In this document: one piece after another, positions 27,301-34,907 of the stretch
Position numbering within the stretch: position 1 is the first letter of the stretch
Layout of the letters: each line of letters starts with the position of its first letter
Assembly (NCBI GenBank): GCA_030159075.1
Contig: BROG01000238.1
Span: 867,001 to 931,000, forward strand
Source: Atrina japonica
Taxonomy: Eukaryota > Mollusca > Bivalvia > Pterioida > Pinnidae
Reading direction: 5' to 3'
DNA length: 64,000 nucleotides
Program-made: the position numbers and the translations under genes
Notes under the pieces: model-generated
The model's database searches: none
The model's input: only the letters and a program-made list of their open reading frames with translations
Told to the model about the DNA's origin: nothing

Positions 27301-27722
27301 AATCAGACAAAGTGTCTTCTGAAAATGAAGAAGAAACAAAATTAGAAAATGTGGAACAAAGTGATACTGTGCAAAATGGAACAGCCGAGTCAGCTGATCA
27401 GTCAGGTGACAAAGACAAAAATTCAGATCATTGTCAAGATGACAGTAAATCTGAGGACAAATTGAGTGATGAAAAAGTAGATGAAGGTGTAGAAAAGAAT
27501 GTAAGTAATTCAGATAATTCAGATCATGAAAAAGAAATAGAAGATGATTTTGAGGAAAGGACAGATGTGGGTAGTGAAAAAGGTGTTATTGACATCATAG
27601 CTACGGACTACCAGGCTTCTGAGGATGGTATGATAAAAGAAACGGACGAAGTCAAAATCTTAAATCCAGATAATAATGATAATGTCATTGAATCTACAAA
27701 TAAGGATGAAAGTAATACCTAG
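1..27722 (+). CDS. RhoGEF of ARHGEF11/12 (PDZ-RhoGEF/LARG) type, 3' part, ten exons
   Basis: Exons: 1-205, 410-485, 3811-3927, 7725-7858, 13020-13129, 14147-14246, 15698-15792, 17861-17917, 25896-26127 and 26917-27722. All internal borders are AG/GT and all phases agree; the sum is 1932 bases, 643 residues plus TAG. The gene starts upstream of the window, so the PDZ, RGS-like and DH domains expected for the family are not visible. Exons 1-3 give a PH domain (motifs LLEDQLVLFQKQDDKLVLKC, then IYELSAHTAEEQRKWIKYIK), which in this family follows the DH domain and helps activate RhoA downstream of G12/13. Exons 5-8 are helical, exon 9 is a coiled coil and exon 10 an acidic tail. The family call rests on remembered PH-domain similarity; p115-RhoGEF is the main alternative. 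Small extra exons could have been missed. Confidence 0.85.
410..485 (+). CDS. RhoGEF exon 2: PH domain, middle
   Basis: The acceptor TTTCTTTCAG ends at 409. The 76-base exon joins exon 1 in phase and encodes DKKTFFVVSKSQIYELSAHT followed by AEEQR. This corresponds to the late strands of the PH domain and the start of its C-terminal helix. The donor AAA|GTAAGT at 486 is strong and is also the first base of a 99-bp tandem array. Confidence 0.85.
486..1472. repeat. 99-bp minisatellite, about 10 units, starting at a splice donor
   Basis: Units of about 99 bp begin ATAAGTTAATATCTATTTTC and end in a CTATCCATCCCT block. The first unit starts as GTAAGTTAAT, the donor of RhoGEF exon 2. Internal units are nearly identical to each other; the first and last are more diverged, as expected for array edges. 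Confidence 0.95.
2170..3660. repeat. Dispersed repeat with AGCTCACC/GGTGAGC ends, internally repetitive
   Basis: The block opens with TTTTAGCTCACCTAGTGAGC and closes with CAGGTGAGCGATACAGGCTC followed by GAGAGCC. The motif CTTCTCCTCTGAAACCACTG recurs near 2254, 3069 and 3517, and a divergent copy near 3350. The phrase GGTCCTTTACAAAGA-TGCTC also recurs. This looks like nested or multimeric copies of a bivalve dispersed repeat. Short ORFs inside it run through the repeats and are not genes. Confidence 0.75.
3811..3927 (+). CDS. RhoGEF exon 3: PH domain C-terminal helix
   Basis: Acceptor TGTATTACAG ends at 3810; the donor CGCAG|GTCAGT follows 3927. In phase with exon 2 it encodes KWIKYIKDAADTCKRQDKDI, with the invariant helix Trp of PH domains, then a proline-containing linker ending HSIR. 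A 39-bp tandem array starts about 175 bases downstream in the same intron. Confidence 0.85.
4103..4565. repeat. 39-bp minisatellite, about 12 units
   Basis: The unit is about TTTATGCATTTATTGCCCTG plus GTTGTAGGGTTATATAGAC. Because 39 is a multiple of three, one frame stays open and spells a repeated 13-residue peptide; this is a by-product, not a gene. One unit near 4420 is shortened. It lies in the intron after RhoGEF exon 3. Confidence 0.95.
4731..6545 (+). mobile_element. tRNA-derived SINE split by a DNA transposon
   Basis: The 5' part (4731-4885) has a tRNA-like A box (TGGCTAAGTGG) and B box (AGTTCAAGCC). The SINE resumes at about 6472 with CCAGGTTCTCTCCTCCACCA and ends in an A/C-rich tail near 6545. 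Related copies near 17150-17340 and 29660-29900 run CTGG-ATTTTAAACTGG without the interruption, which supports an insertion at this point. Confidence 0.7.
4886..6471. mobile_element. Non-autonomous DNA transposon, about 1.59 kb, long inverted ends
   Basis: The left end (GCACCCTGAGAGAAAAATGA, then TTCTAAGAACA) matches the reverse complement of the right end (6410-6470) over about 60 bases with few mismatches. Weaker similarity continues inward through TTCTNGAGATATT. No ORF of 60 codons or more is present, so it cannot encode a transposase. The target duplication is unclear: a T-rich TTTA-like motif sits at both borders. The interior is otherwise AT-rich and featureless. Confidence 0.8.
6836..7434. 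repeat. 85-bp minisatellite, 7 units
   Basis: Units of about 85 bp start ACCCAGAAACATCTCTAATG and end CCTGGAATGTTTGATGTGAC. Units differ at a handful of positions (CTTGG or CATGG, one TTT insertion). It lies upstream of RhoGEF exon 4 in the same intron. Confidence 0.95.
7725..7858 (+). CDS. RhoGEF exon 4: linker whose 3' end seeds a tandem array
   Basis: Acceptor CTCTGACCTACAG ends at 7724. The exon encodes a Glu/Pro-rich linker (ESKTNLHPEVDITQEPVLIQ then PEEVTIHDPMTVKSEPILTP) and ends CTAG|GTCAGT. The last 44 coding bases (7815-7858) and the donor are repeated about 32 times in the following 2 kb. I chose the first donor because it joins exon 5 in phase (G|AA for Glu). Donors in later units have the same sequence, so longer or alternative exons cannot be excluded from DNA alone. 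Confidence 0.8.
7811..9890. repeat. 65-bp minisatellite, about 32 units, containing exon 4's end and donor
   Basis: Each unit carries TGATCCAATGACTGTGAAAT, CAGAACCAATCCTCACTCCA and CTAGGTCAGTACACTTATCT. The first unit is coding (exon 4, up to 7858) and its intronic part begins at the real donor. Two subtypes alternate at the donor position: CTCCACTAG|GTCAGT, and CTTCA|GTAAGTCAGT. Both resemble usable 5' splice sites. The last unit fades near 9890-9930 into a diverged copy (ACCCCATGCTAGTGAAATCA). Confidence 0.95.
11990..12235. repeat. 25-bp minisatellite, about 9-10 units
   Basis: The unit is GAGTTAGTGGTGGCCCTTCT plus ACACT. Edge units are diverged (CATTGAGTT, TCTGAGTT, GCAAGTT). It sits in the intron before RhoGEF exon 5. 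Confidence 0.95.
13020..17917 (+). CDS. RhoGEF exons 5-8: helical C-terminal region
   Basis: Four exons (13020-13129, 14147-14246, 15698-15792, 17861-17917) join in phase. They encode an amphipathic, mostly helical stretch of about 121 residues. Landmarks are RRLDETLKEHIQDKILLVAQ, DPSMTPSDLILAALRESGEC, DKLKEMANRMNQILTNLL and EKTRAYAALTAGQSARSVS. Helical regions C-terminal to the PH domain are known in ARHGEF11/12. This piece may serve oligomerisation or autoinhibition, which is inference. Acceptors and donors all fit consensus (for example TTTTTGCTTCAG and GTAAGC). Confidence 0.78.
13205..13497 (+). mobile_element. tRNA-derived SINE, 3' tail shared with the other SINE copies
   Basis: The tRNA-like head has TTTAGTGGCAGAGC (A box) and GGTTTGATTCC (B box). 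The end (TCTCCATATAGGTGAACAAT then GAGATGTTAAACAACAAAG) matches, in reverse complement, the ends of the copies at 34601, 35698, 44765 and 55581. It lies just 3' of RhoGEF exon 5. Confidence 0.7.
13768..13933. mobile_element. Small inverted-repeat element (MITE-like), copy 1
   Basis: The ends are TACAATGGAACCTGTCTTGA and, inverted, GACAGGTTCCACTGTA. Internal blocks GAGACCACC and GTGGTCTCT are also inverted. Related copies lie at 26634-26812 and 56975-57112. Confidence 0.7.
16405..16875. mobile_element. Nested MITE-like palindromes
   Basis: The inner unit (about 16637-16795) has ends GGGGCCTGTTTTACAAAAGG and, inverted, CCTTTCGTAAAATTGGCCCC. The outer flanks (CAGGTTCCTATTTTATGAAA near 16407 and CATAAAATGGGTCCCTG near 16858) are likewise inverted. 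The stretch is rich in AAGTCNTAA-type words. It resembles palindromic foldback elements. Confidence 0.55.
17150..17340 (+). mobile_element. SINE-like copy related to 4731
   Basis: It shares GGCCAAGAGGTTAGAGCATC (A-box like), a CTAAGCTGATTATGTGAGAA block and a CCACCATTTAAACCTGG end with the copies at 4731 and 29660. It is diverged, with a degraded B box. Confidence 0.5.
18278..18348. repeat. (AT)n microsatellite, about 70 bp
   Basis: An uninterrupted AT dinucleotide run in the long intron between RhoGEF exons 8 and 9. Confidence 0.95.
21530..22010. repeat. Dispersed repeat with three internal subunits
   Basis: It begins CTTTCCCAACAAGGTGGGGA. The subunit GTTACCCTTGGTCT-AAAA-TTTGTCTGTCCTA, with CCAACCTTTGCNTTGAATAC and ATTCATACTTTGATNTGAT, recurs at about 21597-21690, 21717-21805 and 21845-21950. 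No coding capacity. Confidence 0.6.
22300..22790. repeat. Degenerate minisatellite, about 55-60 bp unit
   Basis: Units share AGAGTATCAGATATGTGTCA and GGCTTTGCTCNTCT. The last three (22650-22775) are almost identical (TTCTGGTCATATTCCTTTAG), while earlier units are diverged. That pattern suggests recent expansion at the 3' edge. Confidence 0.75.
23093..24199. mobile_element. hAT-like non-autonomous element, about 1.1 kb
   Basis: The left end CAGGGGTGGGAATTAA matches the reverse complement of the right end (TTAATTTCCACCCCTG) with one mismatch. CAGGG-type termini fit the hAT superfamily. Subterminal blocks are also partly inverted (TGCCCGTT near 23115, TTGCCCGGC near 24042). No transposase ORF is present, and I could not find a clean 8-bp target duplication. 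Confidence 0.65.
24536..25200. repeat. Degenerate 30-bp array
   Basis: Repeats of AACTATGATCCTCATCCTCA with AAAGCTTTCA, strongly diverged, more than 15 recognisable units. The first two units (CTTGTAATCTTCA variant) are identical. Confidence 0.8.
25896..26127 (+). CDS. RhoGEF exon 9: coiled coil plus Ser-rich linker
   Basis: Acceptor ATTATTTTTAG ends at 25895. The exon begins AVMSNRDDERERLRQELKAA and continues QDELNMLRDIQRRV, a clear heptad-like coiled coil. A Ser/Glu-rich linker follows (SFVSEASSSVSDNDEVAQNT). The donor CTAG|GTATAT follows base 26127, phase 1. C-terminal coiled coils are known to mediate self-association in ARHGEF11/12. Confidence 0.82.
26634..26812. mobile_element. MITE-like element, copy 2
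   Basis: Ends ACAGTGAAACTTGTGTTGAG and, inverted, AGACAAGTTGCACTATG. Internal ATCTGCCACT, AAAGGATTATTCAAGTGAGT and GTGGTCTCTCAAGACA match the copy at 13768. It lies in the intron between RhoGEF exons 9 and 10. Confidence 0.65.
26917..27722 (+). CDS. RhoGEF terminal coding exon: acidic tail
   Basis: Acceptor CTGTTTTTCAG ends at 26916. In phase with exon 9 it encodes about 268 residues of low-complexity, Glu/Asp-rich sequence (for example EDDVEDDVDDTDSEYSETEV) with many Ser and Thr and few hydrophobic residues, ending at TAG 27720-27722. It is probably disordered, with several acidic S/T sites that could be casein kinase 2 targets (inference). Acidic composition over 800 bases without a stop supports real coding sequence. 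Confidence 0.85.
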
Positions 27723-28700
27723 CATTGAGTTCTAATAGGATTCTTCATTATTCCCTGTGATAAGTGATGTTAATTTTTTTCATTCGGAATATGCTACTCA
27801 GATGTAGGAGACCAGCTTATGTCTTAGATATTGTAGCTTCTTGTTCTTAATACAACACGATGGTTTCATTCCGTCTATGAAGACTTGCTGTTACAAGATG
27901 TGCTAACATCCTCATATTCTAGAATGTAAGATGGATCATTCCGTCCCGTTATTGGAACATTACCATTGTGTACCTGTTGGGATGAGAGGTTATTTGAAAC
28001 AAATCCATCAAGAATACCACAGCTGTGATGTCTATGTAAAATGAGCTTTATAGCAAAGTATGTATCAAGCTTTAAATTGACTGGCAAGTTTGTTTACTTC
28101 TTGGTTCATGTGGGTTTTTTTTGTTGTTTTTTTTTTCAAATCAGATCTTCCTTGCACTGCCTTGTTTTCTCCCCGACAAGATGGGGGAAAAAAAGGAGTT
28201 ATAAGTTATATGACAGAAATGACTTTGTAAAAGAAATTATATGTGAAGTCAGTTAAATCCAGTAATTTGGGTTGTTCGTTGAGGGAAAAGATTTTTTTTG
28301 CTGTATTTTAGGCTGCACACAATGACATAAGTGTTCAGATATCAAGCTTATACATCTCCAGGGCTTCCTTTCAATGTCAACTTTTCTCTGAAATGTTTTG
28401 TTATACACTAAATTAATTGTGTAAGAGGAGAGAAGTGTAAACGTTTCAGGATTGACAGATGTCCTGTAATTCAGGACTTACCTGTGTGCAGTTGTTAATA
28501 TTTTCTTGGCATTTCCTTCTCGATAAACAGACACATTATTGAAAAGTCGAATGAATATCTATCTTCACAGCAGAAAAAACAATCTCTGTCACCTGTATTG
28601 TATATGCTGTGTCAAGCAAACAATATTTGGCCCGAGAAAGTTATTTTAGCTCTTTCATTCCATTTAACATTTTATTTTTGAATACCTCTTTTTGTATACC

Positions 28701-28850
28701 AGGGCCCGGCAGCATAAAACTTGAGAATTACTTAAGTCTAAAAATTTTACTCAACTTTGGCTAATGCTGATATCTGATTGGCTGGGTATGCCAAGATGAG
28801 AGTATTCTCAGACTTGAGCAAATTCTCAAGTTTTATGGTACCGGGCCCAG
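28701..28850. mobile_element. MITE-like palindromic element, about 150 bp
   Basis: Left end GGGCCCGGCAGCATAAAACT then TGAGAATT; the right end AATTCTCAAGTTTTATGGTA then CCGGGCCC is its near-perfect inverse. The loop contains TGATATCTGATTGGCTGGGT. Confidence 0.75.
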
Positions 28851-29659
28851 TTCACTCTGTAATATTTTCAAATTATTCTCCAAAAATGCTGGTCCAGTTT
28901 TCTTTAAATTTTAAATATATAGCATTTCATGGGTATGGATAACAAAAATTATGAATTTCATGATCCGTTGTCATGGATACAAAAAAGATAATATTGGGAT
29001 GCAGGTAACCTTAAGAATCTTTTGGCCTGTTGCTTTTTTTTCTCCCTTCGATTTATATGGAAAACAGAAATGGTATGGTCAAGAAACCCTATTTTTAAAA
29101 AGTGCTCTTTGACTTTTTTTATGGAATGGTACAGATTACTAGTTGTACCAATTTCTCATAGATAATTATCATACTTGTAAAAGAAGGATAAATCCTGATA
29201 CGCAATCATTATTTCATTACTTACGCATTTTTTGTTCTATTTTTTTTTTATATATATATATATATTAATTATAGCAGAGTGAAATGAGTTAAGGATGTAC
29301 AATACCTTCCAATTCAGATCAAGATTTGGGATATTAATTAGTATTTAAACAGGTGTTCTAAAAGTCATTTTAATCTGGTACATTTGTTAGATATATCACA
29401 AATACCACAGTTTTTGGTCAAGATGTTTTGTCAAGAGTATTGCATTTTGTATGTTGCTGTTAAGTTTTTCCTTAGTTTTCATGAATTTTATTTGATGGGC
29501 CATTATCATGCCATGGTGATTATTATAATACTGCTGTCATTCAAACAATATTCAAATGTTGAATTGGGCATAGTCTATAGAGACTTGTTTCAAGTCTCTT
29601 TTACTTGTATTTTATTGTTTCGTTTGTTAATCCTTTTGATATATTTATTGTAAATTCTA

Positions 29660-29900
29660 GACAGGGGGCATCCAGGGCCATGTAGTAAGGGCATCAGTTT
29701 TGAAACCACAAAGTCTTTCACCTCTAGTTAGCACAAATTTCAGCTAGACTGGAACTGAAGCTGATTAAGTGAGCAAGTTTGCCAGTTTACTTGTTAGCTG
29801 GTCTTTTCCTGGGTATATTTTAAACTGGTTTCCTCTTCTTTATATGTTAATATGTATATGCCGCAGAAAAGAAACAGAAACTTGCTGACATTAGTAATAG
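29660..29900 (+). mobile_element. SINE-like copy related to 4731
   Basis: Shares GGGGGCATCCAGGGCCATGT (degraded head), CTCTAGTTAGC, GCTGATTAAGTGAGCAAGTT and CCTGGGTATATTTTAAACTG with the copies at 4731 and 17150. The A and B boxes are decayed. Confidence 0.5.
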
Positions 29901-30189
29901 CAACATGAAATAGGTATCAGTTTGACATTTTTGAAACAGAAACTTAAAAGCATCTCTGATCAAAAACATGTCACTTGATTAGTTAACTGACCCAAAATAT
30001 AATTGCGAGGTGTTCAGTCTCATCTGGTTTAGTGAGATTTTAGAGAAGCACATAAATTCCTTTAACGTAAAATTTGGCCTCATGTTTTACTCCTGTACTA
30101 GTAAGTGTGTCCGCTTTTGCTTTATTTGATATTTATAGATTATACTGAAGCAAACCTCATGTACAGATTGAAATAGTACAGCCTTATCT

Positions 30190-30350
30190 CGTTGTAATTA
30201 CAAACTAAAGCTTTCCTGTTTAGCACCAGTCATATGTGGGCTTGTTGTAATTACAAACTAAAGCTTTCCTGTTTAGCACCAGTCATATGTGGGCTTGTAA
30301 TTACAAACTAAAGCTTTCCTGTTTAGCATCAGTCACATGTGGGCTTGTTG
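30190..30350. repeat. Three tandem copies of a 50-60 bp unit
   Basis: The unit is TTGTAATTACAAACTAAAGC plus TTTCCTGTTTAGCACCAGTC plus ATATGTGGGC. The third copy differs by two bases. Confidence 0.9.
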
Positions 30351-32769
30351 TAATTTGCATGAAGTGGTCCAAGAATTTTCATGTCATTATTGTAATATCA
30401 GATTTTTTTCAGAATTTCATTACAGATCAAACCAATGTGGTACCACTAGATATAATGGTATATGTAGACTTTATAGGTGTTATGTAATGAATGATCTTAG
30501 ACTCTATTCTTTTTCTAAGTAATTTGTATGGAATGAAAAGTGGGGGAAAAGGCCAAACAATTTTGATGAAAAGATGTCAGGACATAACCTTACTTTGGTT
30601 TGGTATACAATTTTATTGGGATTTTTTTTCTTTAGAAATTTTGTAGGGTAATTGAAGGAAGTTAATACAAAATATGGATTTAAAAACCATTTTGCTTTGT
30701 GAGGCAGAGTTAAGAATCTTGTATTTCATTTATTACTTATTTATAGGCAAAGTAGTCTCAGATCAGGTGATTCTGGCATTTTCATAGGTTCGTGCTGATT
30801 AATTTAGGTGTATGTTTCTGATTAATCTAGGTGTATTTGTTCAATATCACTTAACATTTATCAGATCAATATGCCTGATGTGACTATAATACTGGTTTTA
30901 CTTTGTATTAGGGACAGCTGAAATCTGTTTCAGGGGTGTTTCCTAACAAATTTTGTATTATTTTCTATTTGACACAAAAAAAATTTCATGTTTGAATTAT
31001 TTAACTTTTTTAAGTGAAAGAACAAATTGTTAACTTTAAATAAGTGTCTGTCATTATTCCTACAAGATCTGTAGTGAATGGAAAATGAGAAGAACGTGCA
31101 ATATATTGTTTATTTTTTATTTTCTTGTGCGAGGTAATTTCACATAAATTTCATGATAGGTGATATTTATTTTTTTTAAATTCTCCGGAATATTGCTGGA
31201 CTTTTAAAGGTGCTTGTTAACAAATAAATGCATTAGTGATGTCAAAATTATGTTACAATGTGGAAGTTAATTTGATTAGTGGAATGTCATTTCATTGACT
31301 TGAAACTATATAAAGAAATAAAAGCTTATAATATGGCATTTTGCTACATGGATTTATGGAAAGAACCCGATGTTTTTTTTTGGCAACAAGGGTTCTTTTT
31401 CTTCCTGTACATGCCCTTTGGCGATGCAAAGTGGTGAAATTGTTTTTTCAGTTATTAGAATTATTGTATGGTAAAAATTTGTCAATAGCTTTAGGATGCT
31501 CTGTAATTCAGCACCTTTAAAATTTTGTTAAATTCAGGAATTTAAAAAATACAAACTGATTAATAATGAAAGAGAAGAGTGATTTATAATGTAAACAACA
31601 GAATGTTAAAAATTTTGAGAAATTCAGGAATTTAGAAAATACAATCTGATTAATATTTAAAGAGAAGAATTATTTAAAATGAAAACAAAATATTCAAAAA
31701 TTTTGAAATAAAATTTTCATTGAAATATTGGCAGTTCAATTTGAAGAGAAAAGGTACAGAGCAGTAAATTTGGAAAATAAATAAAATGTAGAATATGATT
31801 TGTAGATAATAATCTGAATGCCAGATGTTGAAACAGTGATATCAATTTTACTCTTGTACAAGTGCTAGTATATGTGAAGGAGTTGATTTCCTTACTATAT
31901 AAAGTGTAGCATTCGACCCACCCATATGTATATTTCAACATGCAACTTATTTTTGTTTAGACATTCAGAGTTTTTGTTCTACGTATATTCTTGTATAGGA
32001 CTTCAAAGCAAATGATGGCGATATCCCAAGATATCGGACTTCAGATATACGAGGAGATGTTGGTTTCATTATTCAGGTTTCAGTATGTAACTGGAGTTAT
32101 GTGTATAAAGTTTTTGATTCTTGTACATAGCATGTATGTATTAATAGTCAAATGTATAGAGGGGACATTGTGATTTTTAAAATACTAAATAATTGCCTCT
32201 GTACATTATATTTAAATGATTTAATAAGGGAGAAGTTTTACAGATCTTCTGAAATAGATATTAATAGAAATGTTACATTAATAAAATGATATAAATTTCT
32301 AATCTCGGCTGTAAAACTTTGTTTTCAAGGAATTGATTAAATGAGAAACACAACATATTTGATCAGTTTTCTTGTTTTTTGTCCTGTTTTTGTTTTTGGT
32401 TTTTTTTATGTAATGTCAGTCTAATTTGAAAAAAAAACCAATCTCACATCACTTCTTTTCTGATGTAGAAATTAAAAAAAATAAAAACACCACAGGGGTC
32501 ACATAATTCTTTCATAACTTTGGCTAGGATCAAATCACCAAGGATGCTCTGAATAAATTCTGGTGATATCTTTATTATTAAAATGAGTTACATCTCTGTA
32601 TCCTGATAGACTTATAAGATGGCGTAAATTCCATTTCCATTGGTCAGACAGTACATTCGATCACACGTGACCCCAATACCAGTTTTCGTTAGATCTACTA
32701 TGCAACATATCAGAAAATGGAGCAATGAGGGATCGGATTTTACTCAGATTGGCATAAGGTCGATGGCAA

Positions 32770-33775
32770 CAAAAGTGAAATGCCACAACAGGTATAACTA
32801 TGTGAAAGGCCAGTGTCAACAGTAAGTTCAATGTCACAACAGGTATAACTATGTGTAAGGCCAGTGTCAAAGTAAATGAAATGCCACAACAGGTATAACT
32901 ATGTGTAAGGCCAGTGTCAACAGCAAGTTCAATGTCACAACAGGTATAACTATGTGTAAGGCCAGTGTCAAAGTAAATGAAATGCCACAACAGGTATAAC
33001 TATGTGTAAGACCAGTGTCAACAGTAAGTTCAATGTCACAACAGGTATAACTGTAAGGCCAGTGTCAAAGTAAATGAAATGCCACAACAGGTATAACTAT
33101 GTGTAAGGCCAGTGTCAACAGTAAGTTCAATGTCACAACAGGTATAACTCTGTAAGGCCAGTGTCAACAGAAAGTGAAACGACTCAACGGGTATAACTGT
33201 GTAAGGCCAGTGTCAACAGTTAGTGAAATGTCACAACTGGTATAACCAAATGAAAGGTCTGTCAACAGTAAGTGAAATGCCACAACAGGTATAACTATGT
33301 GTAAGGCCAGTGTCAACAGTAAGTTCAATGTCACAACAAGTATAACTCTAAGGCCAGTGTCAACAGTACGGTAAGTGAAATGCCACAACAGATATAACTC
33401 TGTAAGACCAGTGTCAACAGTAAGTGAAATGCCACAACAGGTATAGTTGTGTAAGGCCAGTGTCCACAGTAAGTGAAGCGACACAACAGGTATAACTGTT
33501 TAAGGCCAGTGTCAACAGTTGGTGAAATGTCACAACTGGTATAACCAAATGAAAGGTCCGTCAACAATAAGTGAAATGCTAAAGCAGGTATAACCAAGTG
33601 TAAGGTCAGTGTCAACAATAAGTGAAATGTCACAACAGGTATAACCAAGTGTAAGGTCAGTGTCAAAAATAAGTGAAATGTCACAACAGGTATAAGCGTT
33701 TGTAAGGTCAGTGACAACAATAAGTGAAATATCACAACAGGTGTAACATAGTGTAAGGTCAGTGTCAACATGTGT
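32770..33775. repeat. 51-bp minisatellite, about 19-20 units
   Basis: Units run AATGCCACAACAGGTATAAC then TATGTGTAAGGCCAGTGTCA then ACAGTAAGTG. Unit length varies slightly (about 45-51), and two subtypes (GCCACAAC, GTCACAAC) alternate in the 5' half, which implies dimer expansion. Minus-strand ORFs across it are artefacts of the repeat. Confidence 0.92.
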
Positions 33776-34600
33776 AAGTTCTCATGGGACTCTTCCAAAC
33801 ATAGCAAATGTCCCTGTTGTTCCTGGTGATTTAGCTGCCACCACAACATGCAATACATATTTTATTGAAATGGTTCAAATATGTACAGACAAATTGCATA
33901 TTTTGAAGGCTGGTGATGAATGCTATCTATTCAACACGACAAATTTAGAAATATTTTGTCAAAACACTAATTTCTGGTAGTTTTGGCTTGTAGTTTTTCG
34001 CCGCGTCCGTTATGGTACTATAGGGTAAATGTTTAGTGTAATATTTGTTTTTCTTGAGAGAGATGCAATACTAACTTCTCCCTAAAGTTCAATTCCTATC
34101 GTTTCATGAACAAAAAGAAAGATTTATGAAAATTTTAAAATGAAAGCATAACTGGAGAACATGTAGATATACCTGGGACCAAAAATGCTTTTGGATGTCA
34201 ATGTTGTTAAGTTTTGTACATGGTGAAGTTATTTCACTGAAATTGTTTGCTTTGCTGAATAGAATCAAAAGAAATTATTGTAAACATCGGGCATTCATTT
34301 TCATTCTGGGAAGCATTCAACTATTCTTTAAAGTGACTTTGATGTCAAATATATCCTTTATGTTACTGTCCTTGTCGTTACTCTTTAACAGGTAACACAA
34401 AGGATGGTTTAGGTAACGTCATAGACAGAACAAATAATAAAGGCATAATATTGCCCTCTTAATTTAGAAATTCCTTGTAATTTCATTCATTTATTTTTTG
34501 TTTACAATCTTCTACATCACTGTTACAACTAAAACATAATTGGGATAATGCTTTTAAGCTAACAACAAGGACACACCTTAGTAACAACATGAATTTAGAT

Positions 34601-34886
34601 TTGTTTGTTTGTTTTATTGTTGTTTAACGTCCCACTCAAGAATATTTCACTCATATGGAGACGTCACCAAATGCCGGTGAAGGGCTTCAAATTTTGGCAT
34701 ATGCTCGTCACTTACGGCCATTGAGCAGTGAGGGTTCTTTAACATGCTGACACCTACTGTGACACGGGACCTCCAGTTTTTACTTCCTCGTCCGAAAGAC
34801 AGGAAACCAACCTGTCGGCGGTGGGACTCAAACTCACGACCTCACGATCCAGAGTCGAACGCGCTACCGACTGAGCCAGGTCGGCT
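34601..34886 (-). mobile_element. tRNA-derived SINE, full-length copy (S1)
   Basis: Read on the minus strand, it begins GAGCCGACCTGGCTCAGTCG, a tRNA-like A box, followed by a B-box-like GTGAGTTTGAGTCCC. It then has a conserved body (TTCACCGGCATTTGGTGACG in inverse) and ends ACGTTAAACAACAATAAAAC with a short A/C-rich tail. Other copies: 35698, 44765, 54102, 55581 and the fragment at 43700. Confidence 0.85.
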
Positions 34887-34907
34887 CATTAATCAGAATG
34901 AACGTAA

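Larger units (their letters stand above)
27723..32300 (+). other. Region after the RhoGEF stop: possible long 3' UTR plus repeats
   Basis: No coding exon is recognisable. The stretch is AT-rich and holds a small inverted-repeat element (28701-28850), a SINE-like copy (about 29660-29900), a three-copy repeat (30190-30350) and scattered AATAAA motifs, the last near 32280-32285. Some of it may be the RhoGEF 3' UTR. The true polyadenylation site cannot be set from sequence alone. Confidence 0.35.

Noticed and set aside
32661..33858. Minus-strand ORFs of 106-175 codons
   Set aside because: They run through the 51-bp array and repeat the same peptide.
34830..34886. tRNA gene on the minus strand
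   Set aside because: A and B boxes are present, but the rest does not fold as a full tRNA and the sequence continues into a SINE body present in several copies.
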